Source of the DNA: Siphlonurus alternatus
Lineage: Eukaryota > Arthropoda > Insecta > Ephemeroptera > Siphlonuridae
Direction of reading: 5' to 3'
Assembly (NCBI GenBank): GCA_949825025.1
Contig: OX463785.1
Coordinates: 13,703,971 to 13,767,970 of the forward strand
Length of the DNA: 64,000 bases
The number at the start of each line of letters is the position of its first letter. Position 1 is the first letter of the stretch. Both the position numbers and the translations under genes were made by a program. Shown one piece after another: positions 13,101-23,085 of this stretch. Under the pieces are notes generated by a model that searched no databases, was not told where the DNA came from, and was given only the letters and a program-made list of their open reading frames with translations.

Positions 13101-16100
13101 GTAGTCAAGTAGGAGTTTATTCCAGTTTTAAAATTTTCAGGGCCCATAAGTGTGATCAGCATACGTACCATACAGCCACCTAAAAATAGAAAGACAAATA
13201 TTGTATAGTTATTAAAAAAGAAAATCTCATAATTTTTTGTGTTATTGATTTTGCGTGAAGGTAAATTTTTAATACTGTTAATTGTTAATTAATAAAGATA
13301 AAAACTTTAAACTGATGAAGCTATTAAATTTTATAATTACATGGCTAATAATTTTTATATGTATCTTATTATACCCTTTATCATAATAATCAAAACATTT
13401 TAAAAAACATATATATTAAATTAATATTTGATTTATATAACCCTAGACTTAATCTCATGTCCTGTGTTTTGTTGGAATGGGTTCATTTGAAAGTTTAAAA
13501 TGCCCTCACTACGTGAATGCTGCAAGGGTTGCATAATTATTTTATCAGCAGGCTGATGATGTAAAATGGCTGCTCTTAACTATACTGACAGTACAATATA
13601 TTAAATATTAACGCAAAAATTACCAATTAATTAAAAAAAATGTTAAAAATATAAAATCCATTATTGAGTTGTTCTCTAAAATTACTAACATTATTTTAAT
13701 TAAATTCACAAAATATTAAATTTAAAATTAATAACTTTTCCTTACCCTTATTATAGGTGACGTCATCAAAAATTCCGTTGATGGAGGATGGGTCATCGAC
13801 CGTGGCGATCATGGGGTGAGTGGACTCGCGAGCGTCCGACTGGAGAACGGTGTGCAGCTGTTCCAGGACGAATTGCTGTTCCAGCTGCCAAGTCGGCTCC
13901 AGCTGGACACAAGTCAGGTTGAGACATGTTAAAGTAATTCTAATTTTTGAAAATGAACAAGACAAATGAATTCATTAAAAATGTCATTTTTTCAGTTTTT
14001 ATTTTTGTGGGTTTGTCACTAAGCCCTTATATAATTTCATTATTGTATTTTTATACAATCATTATTTTTATAATGAATTCATTTGTCTTGTTCATTTTCA
14101 AAAATTAGAATTAGTATAAATTTATACAGAGTTTGTAATTAACTTGTGAACATGCCATGCCCAATTTTCTTGTAATTGATTTAATTTCATTTTATTATTT
14201 TCTTAGGGAAAAAAATCGGAACGAATTAAATGTGGTCTTAACGCTTTTTGAAACCCCAATTTTATAGTCTAAAACAACTTAGTGAGATAGCCTATATTTG
14301 CCTATCGGGAAAATAGCTCAGCAAAGTTGGAGTATATAAAATTCCATCATTTTATATAGCTCTACATTAGCATATCAAGTTGCAAAAACATATTTCGTTA
14401 TCTTTACCTCTCAAGTTTTTTATTATTTTTTTTTATATATATATTTCTACACAAAAATATTAATGAAATATGAAGAATCGAGATTAATTTTATAAAAAAA
14501 TCTCAAAAGCTAACACAATAGAAAACCTAGATAATTATTATTTTTATTTCAAAGAGTATTATCGATCGAATTAAGTCAGTTTTGAGATAACACGTTGATA
14601 TATAAAGAAATATAAAGAAAATCTGTACACCTCTGGACACCAAAAATGTTACTCCTGGTTTTTTTGTGGGGGTTGTCACGCAGTCTATGGAGGCGTGGTG
14701 TATCTTATCAATTTTGGGAGCTCTTTTTTTATCCCTCCTAAAATTAGAAATCTCTTTGTCTCTTGGAGCCACATTTTCAGCAACTTTAAGTTCATGCTGT
14801 CCCGAGGTATTCACTGTTTATCTTTGAAAAATTCCTTTTTGTAACCTTGTTAATTACCATTGTGAGCATGCTGCAAAGGGTAATTTTAAAAAACGACAAC
14901 TGTGCATTTATTTACATACCTCTGCAGTGGTGTGGTACTCGAAGTAAGTAGCAAATCCCTCGTTAAGCCAAAGGTTATCCCACCAGACTGGGGTCACCAG
15001 GTCACCGAACCACTGGTGAGAAAGTTCATGGGCCACGATCGAAGCGACACCTTGCTTGTTGCTGCTGGTAGATTGTCCCTCCTCGTACAAGAGGTAAGTC
15101 TCTCTATGGTGATTAGGGCCATTTAGAATAACTTCTAACATGGGAGATGTTGATTATAATGGACAATCTTCATAAATTTTTTTTTTACATATTTGGATAA
15201 AATACGTAAGTATTTTTTTCCAGATATGTGACGTTATAGTCTTGAGTTTTTCCCTATGCTCGTGTATTAAATGTTTGCAAAACATCACAGCTTTTTGTAG
15301 TACGATTTCAAGGGTGTTAGAGGTCAAAAAAATATGAAAAAATATTGACAGTACCTAACTTGAGGTCCCTATCTAAATATGAAATAATAAAAAATCATTC
15401 CATTTTTGTAATATTGTAACTATCAGACACATTAAAAGTATTAAAATATTTCCGTATATATTTTCAGCTGACAAGTGAGATCTGCTATGAAAATAAAACA
15501 CTATAAAATGTTATATAATATATTATGTAGCGTAATTATTTCAACCCACCTGTAAGTGACTAGCCCCCAGTTTTCCATGGCCCCAGACGCAAAGTCAGGT
15601 ATCGCGATCTGATCAAGCTTGGGCATGGTCGCGGAATATTGTATATCAGTGAACTTTTCCATGTAGGCGATGGCTTGAGGTCCGACCTTGTTAGCTATTG
15701 CTGTCTGCCCAGCTGCCTCAGGTCGCGCCCAAACCTGAAACCTGAAGAAAGAGTGTTAACTGACAACCCAAACCTGAAACCTGAAGAAAGAGTGTTAACT
15801 GACAACTCCCACAGGTCTTTCGGGTGTATGTTTTATCAAAAATTGAATTTAATATAGTTATACGGATTAAAATTTAATTGGTTAAAATTTTAAAAACATA
15901 AAGCTACAAGCAAAACAGAGCATAAATTATTTACCTTTTTTTTAATGGAGCCAAACTGCCAAAGATCTGTTATAATTAGGCGCGTTTCACAAAGGGATAT
16001 AAGCATATAAGGTGCTTTTCCGTGTAGTGATGATAAGCGGGGTAAAAAATGGCGCTCTTGCTTCAATATTATATGGTGGCCACGTTGGCGAGGAAAAATC

Positions 16101-18517
16101 GCTTTCACGCAGCGATTAAATCCCGCCGTGATTTTTTCACGCTAATATGGCCGCCATAACATTAAAGCAAGAGCGCCGCTCGACATCGCTCTATGGAAAG
16201 GCACCTCTATCTCAAATTTCTCACTAACCACGTGCAGTATCAATGAAAAAGTTTGGCGCTAAACGCGGTCAGTGAGAAAGTGTACAACTCATAAATCGGG
16301 GCATTAATTGTTATTTTTTAAAAATATTAATAATGATAATTGAATTGATAAAAGTACAGGACACGGTCATAATTGTTAATTAACAATTTATTAATCTCCC
16401 ATTTTTTTTTTACTGTTGGTAAATTACTTATATTTCTAGGACTGAAGGAGTATTTTACGATCCCCAAGAAAGGTGACGAGCTGGTGTTTCTTCTCACCTG
16501 GGGTCCTCGTTGATGACGTTGACAAACTGGTTCACAGAGAACGCCACGAGGTACGTTGACATCGGCGGTGAACGCTGGAAGTGAACCCATGTCCAGTCCA
16601 CCAAAGACGGCTTACCGACACTGAAATGTAGATAAAATAAAAATTAACTTTTAATTTGATGTAAAACAAATTACTTTATTGATTATTTAAACATAATTAT
16701 TTTGTTTTAAATTATTTTAATATTTAATACAATTTGCATACAAAAACTATCTAATAATATTAAAAGCTATGCACATAACATTTAACTTTGTAAGCAAACA
16801 ATATATTTATTAAAAAAATATAAAAATAAATAAATAATTTAATTTTAAAATGTTTCTGTATGAAAAATATTTCAATTCTCATGATATTTCTTAGTTCTTG
16901 AGAACAGAACATGATTATAAATTTTAAAATAATGCATATATTATACTCTTAATTAACAGGAATTTTGAATGTAAATTACCTGGTTTAGCATGTCATGAAG
17001 GGAGTTGATAATTTAGTCTTCTTATTAAGGGATAAATAATATTCAGATATTAATTTCAGACTTGCAAACAATAAACTGACGACTCACACTGGGTCTCCCT
17101 CCGACTCCACCATCATGTTGGCGAGGATCGTTTGGCCCGGCTCTCTCGCAATGTTCACTGAGAACGTGGCCTTCATGTCGGGCTGGTCAAAGCACGGGAA
17201 CGCACGTCGAGCTCCGTTCGCTTGGAAATGAGTCACAGCCATCCACCTGAAAAAATGTCATTTGAAATATTAAATTTTGTTGACTGAGAGACAAAATTGC
17301 TTTTTTGCTCATTTTTATTATGTTTTTTGTCAAATTTGTATGAAGTGAAAGGAATATAGTACGCCATATGTATATTTTCATAGTTTACTCTATATAATCA
17401 TGATGACATTATTGTAATTAACGAAAGATTATTTTAGTCAATCATTTTTTTTAATACAAGAATTTTTGTTTCAATAATAAAATTATATTATGTTTTAACA
17501 GCGTACACAAAGTTTAGAATTAGAGTATTCAATTATTTTAAGCTTAAATTCTAGGTTAAAAAATTAATATCAATGATAAAAAAACTAATATTTTATTTTT
17601 AGTTAATTAAAAAATATTAAATTTATTTATTTTTATGAAAGCGATACTATAGATTTAGGTATTGCAAATATTGTTGATAAGAGTTTTGGCTTTTATTAAA
17701 CTCAAAGTAAAAATTCAGTAAATATATATAATACTCCCCTAGTCCTTATTTATTTCAATTAATTTATAATTTATTTTTTAAAATGTTAAAATAGGATCTG
17801 CATATTGTGATAAAGGTCTAAGGAAGCTTATTATTATACTCTAATGACAGAAATCTCTCCATAAATTAATTAAAGTATCATTTTCAAATCAAACCAGTAA
17901 TGTTCTAAAAATTTTTAAAAATTTAGTTCCCACAGAGTAAAAAATGTTTAGAAAATACCAAGAAAAAGGTGAAGAAATAAGTATACTCACTTTGCTGTAC
18001 CAGTACTATCATTATAAGTACTTCTATAAAATCCTTCCAACTCCGAATTCAACACTCCTTCATACGTGATATCCACAATATATTCCGCACCGACTTCCAA
18101 GCTTGATTCCAATTTAATGACAAAGAAATTCGTATCGTTGACTGATATGGCTGAAGAAACCACCGTAATCTTTTCCACCTCTCCGGCTTTCGTTACGGAA
18201 ATGTCTTCGGTCTTGACTGTGATGTCATAGGCGTGCATTACGATATCAGAAGTCGCCACATCTACACGTAAAGTGATATAAATTCTGCCGTCAAAGGTGA
18301 AATTCCTTTCAGGTGGGTTTTCAAGGTAGGGATACAGCCAAACGTCGTAATGTATAGGAATAACGTTTGTAGGTAGGAGGTAGTCAGTAAGAGCCCTGCT
18401 GGTGGGGTTCAACAGTTGGCGTTCGTTCTGTTCTCTTCGAACCCATAATGGTGTTGATGATACCAGGCTTATTAAAACAAGGATTGCTATCGAGATGGAT
18501 AGTGTTCTAGGCAGCAT
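7214..18517 (-). CDS. Aminopeptidase N-like gene 2 (M1 zinc metallopeptidase, GPI-anchored), complete
   Basis: The coding exons are 18517-17991, 17246-17088, 16620-16498, 15741-15550, 15103-14920, 13902-13746, 13179-13098, 13002-12825, 12475-12286, 11179-10896, 10524-10331, 9698-9528, 9071-8928, 8371-8293 and 7441-7214. Their sum is 2892 nt, giving 963 codons plus TAG, with all phases matching; this is the usual length for insect APN. The order is: signal peptide, N-terminal beta domain with an NFT sequon, [17 protein letters not shown] substrate motif, HELSHQWFG with the third zinc ligand in NLWLNEGF, the xYNKG catalytic-tyrosine region, the ERAP1-like C domain (GYYRVNYD), and a C-terminal hydrophobic tail after small residues, typical of GPI anchoring. 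It would release N-terminal residues from peptides at the midgut brush border. This function is inferred from the family; the catalytic residues are seen. A noncoding exon at about 19299-19443 precedes it. Confidence 0.95.
8861..8883 (-). repeat. 5S rRNA-like box, probable head or relic of a 5S-derived SINE
   Basis: Read on the minus strand, these 23 bases match the 3' half of the 5S rRNA internal promoter (GGTTAGTACTTGGATGGG then TGACC). Flanking bases are not 5S. Downstream on the minus strand, about 180 bp runs to an A/T-rich end near 8680. A 5S-headed SINE or a 5S pseudogene scrap both fit. It lies in the APN2 intron, 45 bp from an exon. Confidence 0.45.
9138..9238. mobile_element. MITE, TGTACACTC(G/A)TCGCCT family, short copy
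   Basis: The left end TGTACAGTCAGAAAATTTCC and the right end GAAATTTTCCGAGGCGATGA then CTGTACA are inverted repeats around a GCAG..TTGTTAATTAC core. The same core and ends recur at 34320-34433 and 44096-44221. It is inserted in an APN2 intron. Confidence 0.7.
10145..10172. repeat. (TA)n microsatellite
   Basis: An uninterrupted TA run of about 14 units in an APN2 intron. Confidence 0.9.
10896..11179 (-). CDS. APN2 exon starting the ERAP1-like C domain (GYYRVNYD)
   Basis: This is the longest internal exon (284 nt). It begins with the second and third bases of the glycine codon of GYYRVNYD, the conserved start of the M1 C-terminal helical domain, and continues through INRAQLMDD. The donor is GAG|GTAACA. 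Confidence 0.88.
11233..11489. repeat. Possible SINE/retroposon tail and palindrome
   Basis: A GC-richer block in an APN2 intron contains CAGGCGAATGCTGGGATGG and AGGCCATGGCCGCC, wording I associate with a dispersed insect SINE tail (knowledge-based, unverified). It ends in an inverted repeat, with a perfect 24-bp palindrome at 11451-11474 inside longer imperfect arms. Confidence 0.35.
13098..13179 (-). CDS. APN2 exon following the catalytic-tyrosine region
   Basis: An 82-nt exon encoding [20 protein letters not shown]. Joined to the previous exon it gives [16 protein letters not shown], matching the M1 pattern YxKGxxxxRML whose tyrosine stabilises the transition state. Confidence 0.85.
13935..14113. 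repeat. Perfect 43-bp inverted repeat in APN2 intron
   Basis: Arms 13935-13977 and 14071-14113 are exact reverse complements separated by 93 bp. The left arm starts 189 bp inside exon-proximal intron and could fold in the pre-mRNA. It may be the ends of a small unrecognised MITE. Confidence 0.85.
14920..15103 (-). CDS. APN2 catalytic exon with zinc site HELSH-x18-E
   Basis: The exon encodes ETYLLYEEG and then [20 protein letters not shown] followed by DNLWLNEGF. The two histidines, the catalytic glutamate and the downstream glutamate at the correct spacing are all intact, so the enzyme is predicted active. Acceptor accatag and donor GAG|GTATGT. Confidence 0.95.
15550..15741 (-). CDS. APN2 exon with GAMEN exopeptidase motif
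   Basis: It encodes [20 protein letters not shown] and ends [22 protein letters not shown] binds the free amino terminus of the substrate. The acceptor is the proximal one of two produced by a 39-bp tandem duplication (15728-15805); the distal acceptor would bring an in-frame TAA. Confidence 0.93.
15728..15805. repeat. Two tandem 39-bp copies spanning an intron-exon junction
   Basis: 15728-15766 and 15767-15805 are identical. Each unit carries a pyrimidine-rich tract, an AG acceptor and the first 14 nt of the exon, so the acceptor of APN2 exon 15550-15741 is duplicated. Confidence 0.95.
16009..16206. mobile_element. Palindromic MITE in APN2 intron
   Basis: The left arm includes AAGGTGCTTTTCC and GGCGCTCTTGCTT; the right arm includes AAGCAAGAGCGCC and GGAAAGGCACCT. 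The arms are about 70-90 bp and imperfect, with no coding capacity. Confidence 0.7.
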
Positions 18518-18525
18518 GATGATTT
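17991..18525 (-). CDS. APN2 first coding exon with signal peptide
   Basis: Acceptor acatttcag is 8 nt before ATG (18515-18517). Residues 1-22 ([20 protein letters not shown]) form a signal peptide followed by STPLWVRR, shared with APN1. It includes the NFTFDGRIY stretch of the N-terminal beta domain. Donor AA|GTGAGT. Confidence 0.9.
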
Positions 18526-19298
18526 CTGAAATGTCGTAAGTAAATAATAAATATTAAGAATTTGTTATTGAGTTTTTTTTCCTGAACACATATTATTTCT
18601 AATTCATTTCACCTTTCATATCGCTAATTGTTAAATAAAAATAAGCTTTTTCCTAATTCTTACTATTCATATAATTTTATAAATTGTGATAATAGATATA
18701 CAAGTAGTACATGTCCGTAAAACTTATTTCTTGATAAAAAATTTCACACAAGCCAAATTATTTTACAGTATATCTATTCTAATTTAAATATTAATTTTTA
18801 TTCGAAAGATAAAAGTTGAATTAATATTCACAAAAAAAAAATGAATGTACTCCCTAAAGATATTTTATAATGTGCTATACAACATATTTTAAAATTTTAT
18901 TTATAAAACAGTATTTAAATATAAATTATTACTTGCATTATATTATCATTTGATCAACCAATAAAATAAAATAAGTACATATGTACTGTATTATGAAACC
19001 ATATATTATGTAAATTTTATTATAAAATGTAATTAATTCTTGCACCCCAGGTATAAAAGTATAAAACATTATTATTGATAAATATATAATTACTTATTGC
19101 AATTTCATATATTTGTATTTTATTATTTTAAGTTAATGACAATTACAATAGACATAATAATTGAATATTACTAATTTCGTGCTAAATATACTAAATTGAA
19201 TACGAGGAGAGTGATAAAATCTTATTTATAATCAAAAATATATATTTTGTTACTATTAATGTGCTGTAAAATGCAAAAATGTCAATTAAGAAACTCAC

Positions 19299-19443
19299 CT
19301 TTTTCACCACTGCGGCCCCAATCTACAGTGGCGATGGTTTGATAGGGATTTGTCAAGCGAAGCTAATCGGAAGATCAATTATGTCCGTCGTAACACGTTC
19401 TGAATCTTGCACTGATAACAAGCATCGAGCGTCCAATGTACTG
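19299..19443 (-). other. Noncoding first exon (5' UTR) of APN2
   Basis: A strong donor AAG|GTGAGT is at 19298/19299. About 145 bp upstream of it, and about 30 bp downstream of a TATA box, lies a possible start (ACAGTA). The leader contains a TCAGTGC and GATA-type sites but no long open frame. The 773-nt intron joins it to 18525. Confidence 0.55.
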
Positions 19444-19469
19444 TTATCATTTGCCGTCTGGCTCACTGT

Positions 19470-19477
19470 TTTTTATA
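19470..19477 (-). promoter_or_regulatory. APN2 TATA box
   Basis: TATAAAAA on the minus strand, placed about 30 bp upstream of the inferred start. TGATAAC (GATA-factor type, common in gut genes) occurs just downstream. The position matches the noncoding exon model. Confidence 0.5.
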
Positions 19478-20639
19478 ATCTCTGCATTATCTATTGCAAA
19501 TATTTCCTCAATTCAATAATATTTAATTTATTAATACTTTTTATGGTGTTATGAAAAGTTAATATATAGATATAAAATATCTTAGCACAAATAGGGATTT
19601 TTAAATTGTTTATGTATAATGCTTTTTTAAGCATGAAAGGTAAAACATTTAAAAAAAATGTAGTAGTAAATTAAACATTAAAATTATTATTATTTGTTTA
19701 CTAAAATATGTTAAGATGGGGAGGTCATAAGAAGGAACTATGGATAAATTTTAAAAGTATTACAACTATAGAGATATCTCCAATTTCAAGTTAAAATACA
19801 ATTAATATATTTCAACATAATTATATTATGAAATTTTTATTCTTATCAATCTCGAAATAGCTGATAAAAATATTTTATTTTATTCAGCTAATATAAATAA
19901 ATATAATATATTATGAATTACAATTAAGCTTATATTTAAAATACTATATTATTACCGTTGCCGTAATTTGCAACAATTTTACTATACATTATTATGAATT
20001 AGAGTGAAGTAGTTCGAAAAATACTCCTTAGTCTCCTTACTCCGCTGTTCATTTTATTTATCAGTGCAATTGTAACATTATAAAAAAAAAATACATGATA
20101 TTTTAATTAAAAAACTCAAAAATATTCTCTTGATTTGGTACCATACCACGTTGAATCAATTTAATTTTAAAGGTAAAGAAATTTTCGTCGAATCAACGCA
20201 CATTTAAGTAAACAATTGCATTCATTAAGAAAGAAAATAGGTGGTTAAAAAAGAAAAGAGCTTCACGCTTCACTTCAATAAAGTAAGCAATTTATTTTAA
20301 TTGTACAAATAATTCTAATTAAAATACATACTTCAGAATTTATTTTAATGATTATTAAATTTGCAAATTTAGATATTTTCAAGTTTTGACATTTCTCTTG
20401 AGTTAAAGATTATATACAATAATTATAAAGAGAAAAAAATTAACAACAATAAAACAATGTGTACTTAACTACTTAACAATATAAGTATATTTAAAAGATA
20501 CTCAAAAATGATTTTTTTTAAAAATTTAAGCCCACTTGTTATATATATACAAGTATGCTTTTCAACTCCATTTGAAAATTTCTTGTACAATATACAAAAA
20601 ATTGCATGCAATAAATAGAAAGAAATTTTGAACGTGTTA

Positions 20640-20752
20640 CTAATAATTATTGCATCCAATTTTTCCTTACAAGAAAACTTCAACTCCATTTGTTTCTATG
20701 GAGATGGAATTTTCTTGTAAGAAAAAATTGTATCATGTAATACCAGCTTTAA
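20640..20752. mobile_element. Palindromic MITE, TATTACACGATAC family
   Basis: Arms ATCCAATTTTTCCTTACAAG and CTTGTAAGAAAAAATTGTAT surround a CTCCATTTGTTTCTATGGAG core; the right end is TAATACCAGCTTTAA. It lies about 35 bp beyond the stop codon of the TPR gene, so that gene's 3' UTR probably runs into it. Confidence 0.7.
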
Positions 20753-20786
20753 ATATAGCTTAATTAATTATTTAGCAAATAAACTT

Positions 20787-21815
20787 CTAATACCACATGA
20801 GCAAGTTATAATCCAACTTTGCCTTCAACTCTTCCAACAATCCATACAACTTATTGCCACGTCGCGGCTTTGCCTTCTCCCCCCTGACCTCACATAAACG
20901 TCTGTACACGAACCAGCCTCGATCTTCATTAAACCAGGCTAGATGTGAGGCTTTTTGAATTAAAGCTATTTGAGCCCAGATGTTCGTAGGACCATATGAA
21001 GTCACAGCAGTATCATAAGCCATGTTACATATTCGGCATACATCTTCTTGGCCAGCATTGATGGGTCTAGTACCAAGCCAAAGAGCTTCGTCTATATACC
21101 TTGCCATTCTCACCAGAGTTTGTAACGTCAAGGTATCAGCAACACCAAGTGATATCTTTAATTTGTTATATGTGTCTTTATATAAGTCTAGTCCACCAAT
21201 TAAATTACGTGTACACCAAAAAATTGATATTTTTTCATATATAATATTTATTGTAAATTGATCTGTTTCTCCTAATAATGTTTTAACTGTTACATATAAA
21301 ATATCTATTATTTCATGAGCAAGTTCACCATAATTCAAACAACTAAGAACAGTTCCAATACCTTTAATACCTTTAAATATATTAAATGAGTTCTTATAAT
21401 CTAAAGAAGGATTACTAAATCTCTGTTTTATTATACTAACAAATGTATTTAATGCATCAGGATTGTTATTTTCTTCTTTAATAAAAACTGCAACTTCACA
21501 CATTAATATTAAAGTAGATAGAGTATCAATATCTTCTTCACCAAGGGTAGTAACACGTGTATTGTACACATTTACAAGGACTAGCCACGATTCCTCATAC
21601 CTTTCCAACTCATACAGACTCTTAGCTTTGCAGTGCAGAATTGCCAAGACGTCTCCCTGTTGATTCAGGTTGGAAGGAAGAGAAGAGAAGATGGAATCAA
21701 TTAGAGAGACGGTCTCGTCATATTTCTGATCTTCATAAAGGTGTTTAATGTTCAGACGTTGTGTGTACAGGTGAGACAATTCAGCGTCTGATGCCGGGTT
21801 AGTTGTCATGTTCAT
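20787..21815 (-). CDS. TPR-repeat-like protein, 342 residues, single coding exon
   Basis: An uninterrupted 342-codon frame begins MNMTTNPASDAELSHLYTQR and ends LLMWY. It is all-helical in appearance, with repeating phrases of the kinesin-light-chain TPR type: LGEEDIDTL at residues 91-99, then LGETDQFTI, SLGVADTLTL and SYGPTNIW at roughly 45-90 residue intervals. The early block (KYDETVSLIDSIF, ERYEESWLVL) also reads as TPR helices. No signal peptide, membrane segment or enzyme motif is visible, so it is likely a cytosolic protein-interaction scaffold. I do not recognise a named orthologue. An acceptor (attttacag, exon from 21833) just 18 nt before the ATG shows a spliced 5' leader, which argues for a genuine expressed gene and not a retrocopy or a contaminant. 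The second ATG, at codon 3, is an alternative start. Confidence 0.85.
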   Translation of the reverse strand: MNMTTNPASDAELSHLYTQRLNIKHLYEDQKYDETVSLIDSIFSSLPSNLNQQGDVLAILHCKAKSLYELERYEESWLVLVNVYNTRVTTLGEEDIDTLSTLILMCEVAVFIKEENNNPDALNTFVSIIKQRFSNPSLDYKNSFNIFKGIKGIGTVLSCLNYGELAHEIIDILYVTVKTLLGETDQFTINIIYEKISIFWCTRNLIGGLDLYKDTYNKLKISLGVADTLTLQTLVRMARYIDEALWLGTRPINAGQEDVCRICNMAYDTAVTSYGPTNIWAQIALIQKASHLAWFNEDRGWFVYRRLCEVRGEKAKPRRGNKLYGLLEELKAKLDYNLLMWY

Positions 21816-22317
21816 GCTGAATTAAATTGTTGTCTGTAAAATAATTTTAAAATTATTAATATTAAATAAAAAATTATTTTAAAAATATTTTATTTTTTAA
21901 AATTAATGTTTTTAGTTAAATTTATAGGCATTTAATTTTTGATTAATGATATTTTAATTGAAATATTAAATAAATAACTTCAATTAAATATTATTATAAA
22001 TTATTCTCTATTTTATATTTACGTACGGCAATGTACATAACAGTGTCTTCTTCGCCCTTTTCCTAGTACCATTATATGGTCCTAAGCATATATACATAAA
22101 TATGGTGTCAATATTGTACTCTATAACATCTCATTTCATCAAAAAGTGACAATTATTACCAAAATATCAACGTCTAACGCATATTTAATAATATGCTTGT
22201 ATTGTGTTCAAACATTTATTTCATTCCACAAATATTCATGTATAATTGAGTTATTACATCTTTTTTTATCCTCTCACCAATATAGAATAACCTTTAAATA
22301 ACAAAACCACTACCAAC

Positions 22318-22355
22318 CTGCTTTTTGATTTACTTGCGATCAATTGGCTTCACTA
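22318..22355 (-). other. Candidate noncoding first exon of the TPR gene
   Basis: It lies about 30 bp downstream of the TATA box at 22374-22385 and ends at a weak donor CAG|GTTGGT. The 484-nt intron would join it to 21833. Confidence 0.4.
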
Positions 22356-22373
22356 TTGATCCACAATTGTTAG

Positions 22374-22385
22374 CTTATATATATA
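22374..22385 (-). promoter_or_regulatory. TATA box of the TPR gene
   Basis: TATATATATAAG on the minus strand. Just upstream are CTTATCAG, TGATATC and GATAAG, three GATA-like sites within about 50 bp. Confidence 0.5.
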
Positions 22386-22527
22386 CCCGTTTCCACTGAT
22401 AAGAGATATCAGCAACGTTCACTTATCGCACTCACGCCATGGCAAGCACAAAAACACCCTACATGGTGTGCAAGATCGATAATTTTGATTGGTATCGAAA
22501 GGTTGCTCATTTTGAGATATTTACTAA

Positions 22528-22540
22528 CAATAATTAGATG
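22528..22540. repeat. Target-site duplication, left copy
   Basis: CAATAATTAGATG is repeated exactly at 23719-23731. The first two bases could belong to the element end, so the duplication is 11-13 bp. Confidence 0.8.
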
Positions 22541-22872
22541 CATTTAGGTGAGTTTTCAAGGTCGCGATTGTTGATTTTTTACATCAGCTTTCGTGTTGAA
22601 CCTTGGCGCCACAGTATAAAATCACCTAAACTCACCTAAATGCATTAAACTGCCTTACGTGGGGCGCTTACCGGAGGACCTTTTATGGTTTAAATTCGTG
22701 GTGCTAACGTGAGCACACAACCTCCAAAAACTGACAACATGGTCAGTAAACACAGTATAAATTAATGAGTGAATACAAAAACGTTTACTCATAGTGATAT
22801 TTAGATCCATGCAGTATAATGTCTGCTTTGCTACTCTGTTGGTCCGTGCCACGACCTCTCTAGTAACTTTTT

Positions 22873-22990
22873 GAAAGTTCTAGAAGCCGTTGTTAACATG
22901 ACCAATGGGGAAGCAGAGTGACGTCATGGTGAGAGGTGGGGGAAGCAAGCTGGCAATAAAAGCCGGTGCTCTCTCCCGTCTCTCATCAGT
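22873..22990 (+). promoter_or_regulatory. Heat-shock-type promoter of unit 1
   Basis: In order: HSE GAAAGTTCTAGAA (22873-22885, three perfect alternating nGAAn units), CCAAT in ACCAATGGGG (about 22899), perfect CRE TGACGTCA (22919-22926), TATA-like AATAAAA (22955-22961) and TCAGT (22986-22990) about 30 bp later, as in arthropod initiators. All precede the ribozyme on the same strand. Confidence 0.65.
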
Positions 22991-22995
22991 TGCGA

Positions 22996-23017
22996 ACTGA
23001 CTGCTTCGGCAGTCAGT
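22996..23017 (+). ncRNA. UUCG tetraloop hairpin, unit 1
   Basis: ACTGACTGC, then TTCG, then GCAGTCAGT: a perfect 9-bp stem closed by C(UUCG)G, among the most stable RNA hairpins. It lies 7 nt before the ribozyme. The copy in unit 2 is at 23551-23572. Confidence 0.85.
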
Positions 23018-23023
23018 AGCAGC

Positions 23024-23085
23024 CTCTTACGAGCCATACTGATGAGCCTTGGAAAAGGCGAAACTCGGGTCTATGGATATAAGAG
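23024..23085 (+). ncRNA. Type I hammerhead ribozyme, unit 1
   Basis: The core CTGATGA is followed by stem II (GCCTT with AAGGC around a GGAA loop), GAA, then A15.1-C, a short stem III around TCGG, and the GUC cleavage triplet ending at 23071. Stem I is CCATA (23033-23037) with TATGG (23072-23076) plus an outer helix CTCTTA (23024-23029) with TAAGAG (23080-23085), with internal loops CGAG and ATA between. Every conserved core position is present. Predicted cleavage is after 23071. Confidence 0.92.

Noticed and set aside
14527..14814. 95-codon minus-strand ORF in an APN2 intron ([18 protein letters not shown] and onward)
   Set aside because: No family resemblance and no splice partners; adjacent sequence looks like transposon debris.
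14825..14880. Possible partial TGTACACTC(G/A)TCGCCT MITE
   Set aside because: The core (CCTTGTTAATTACCA) is similar but neither end is preserved.
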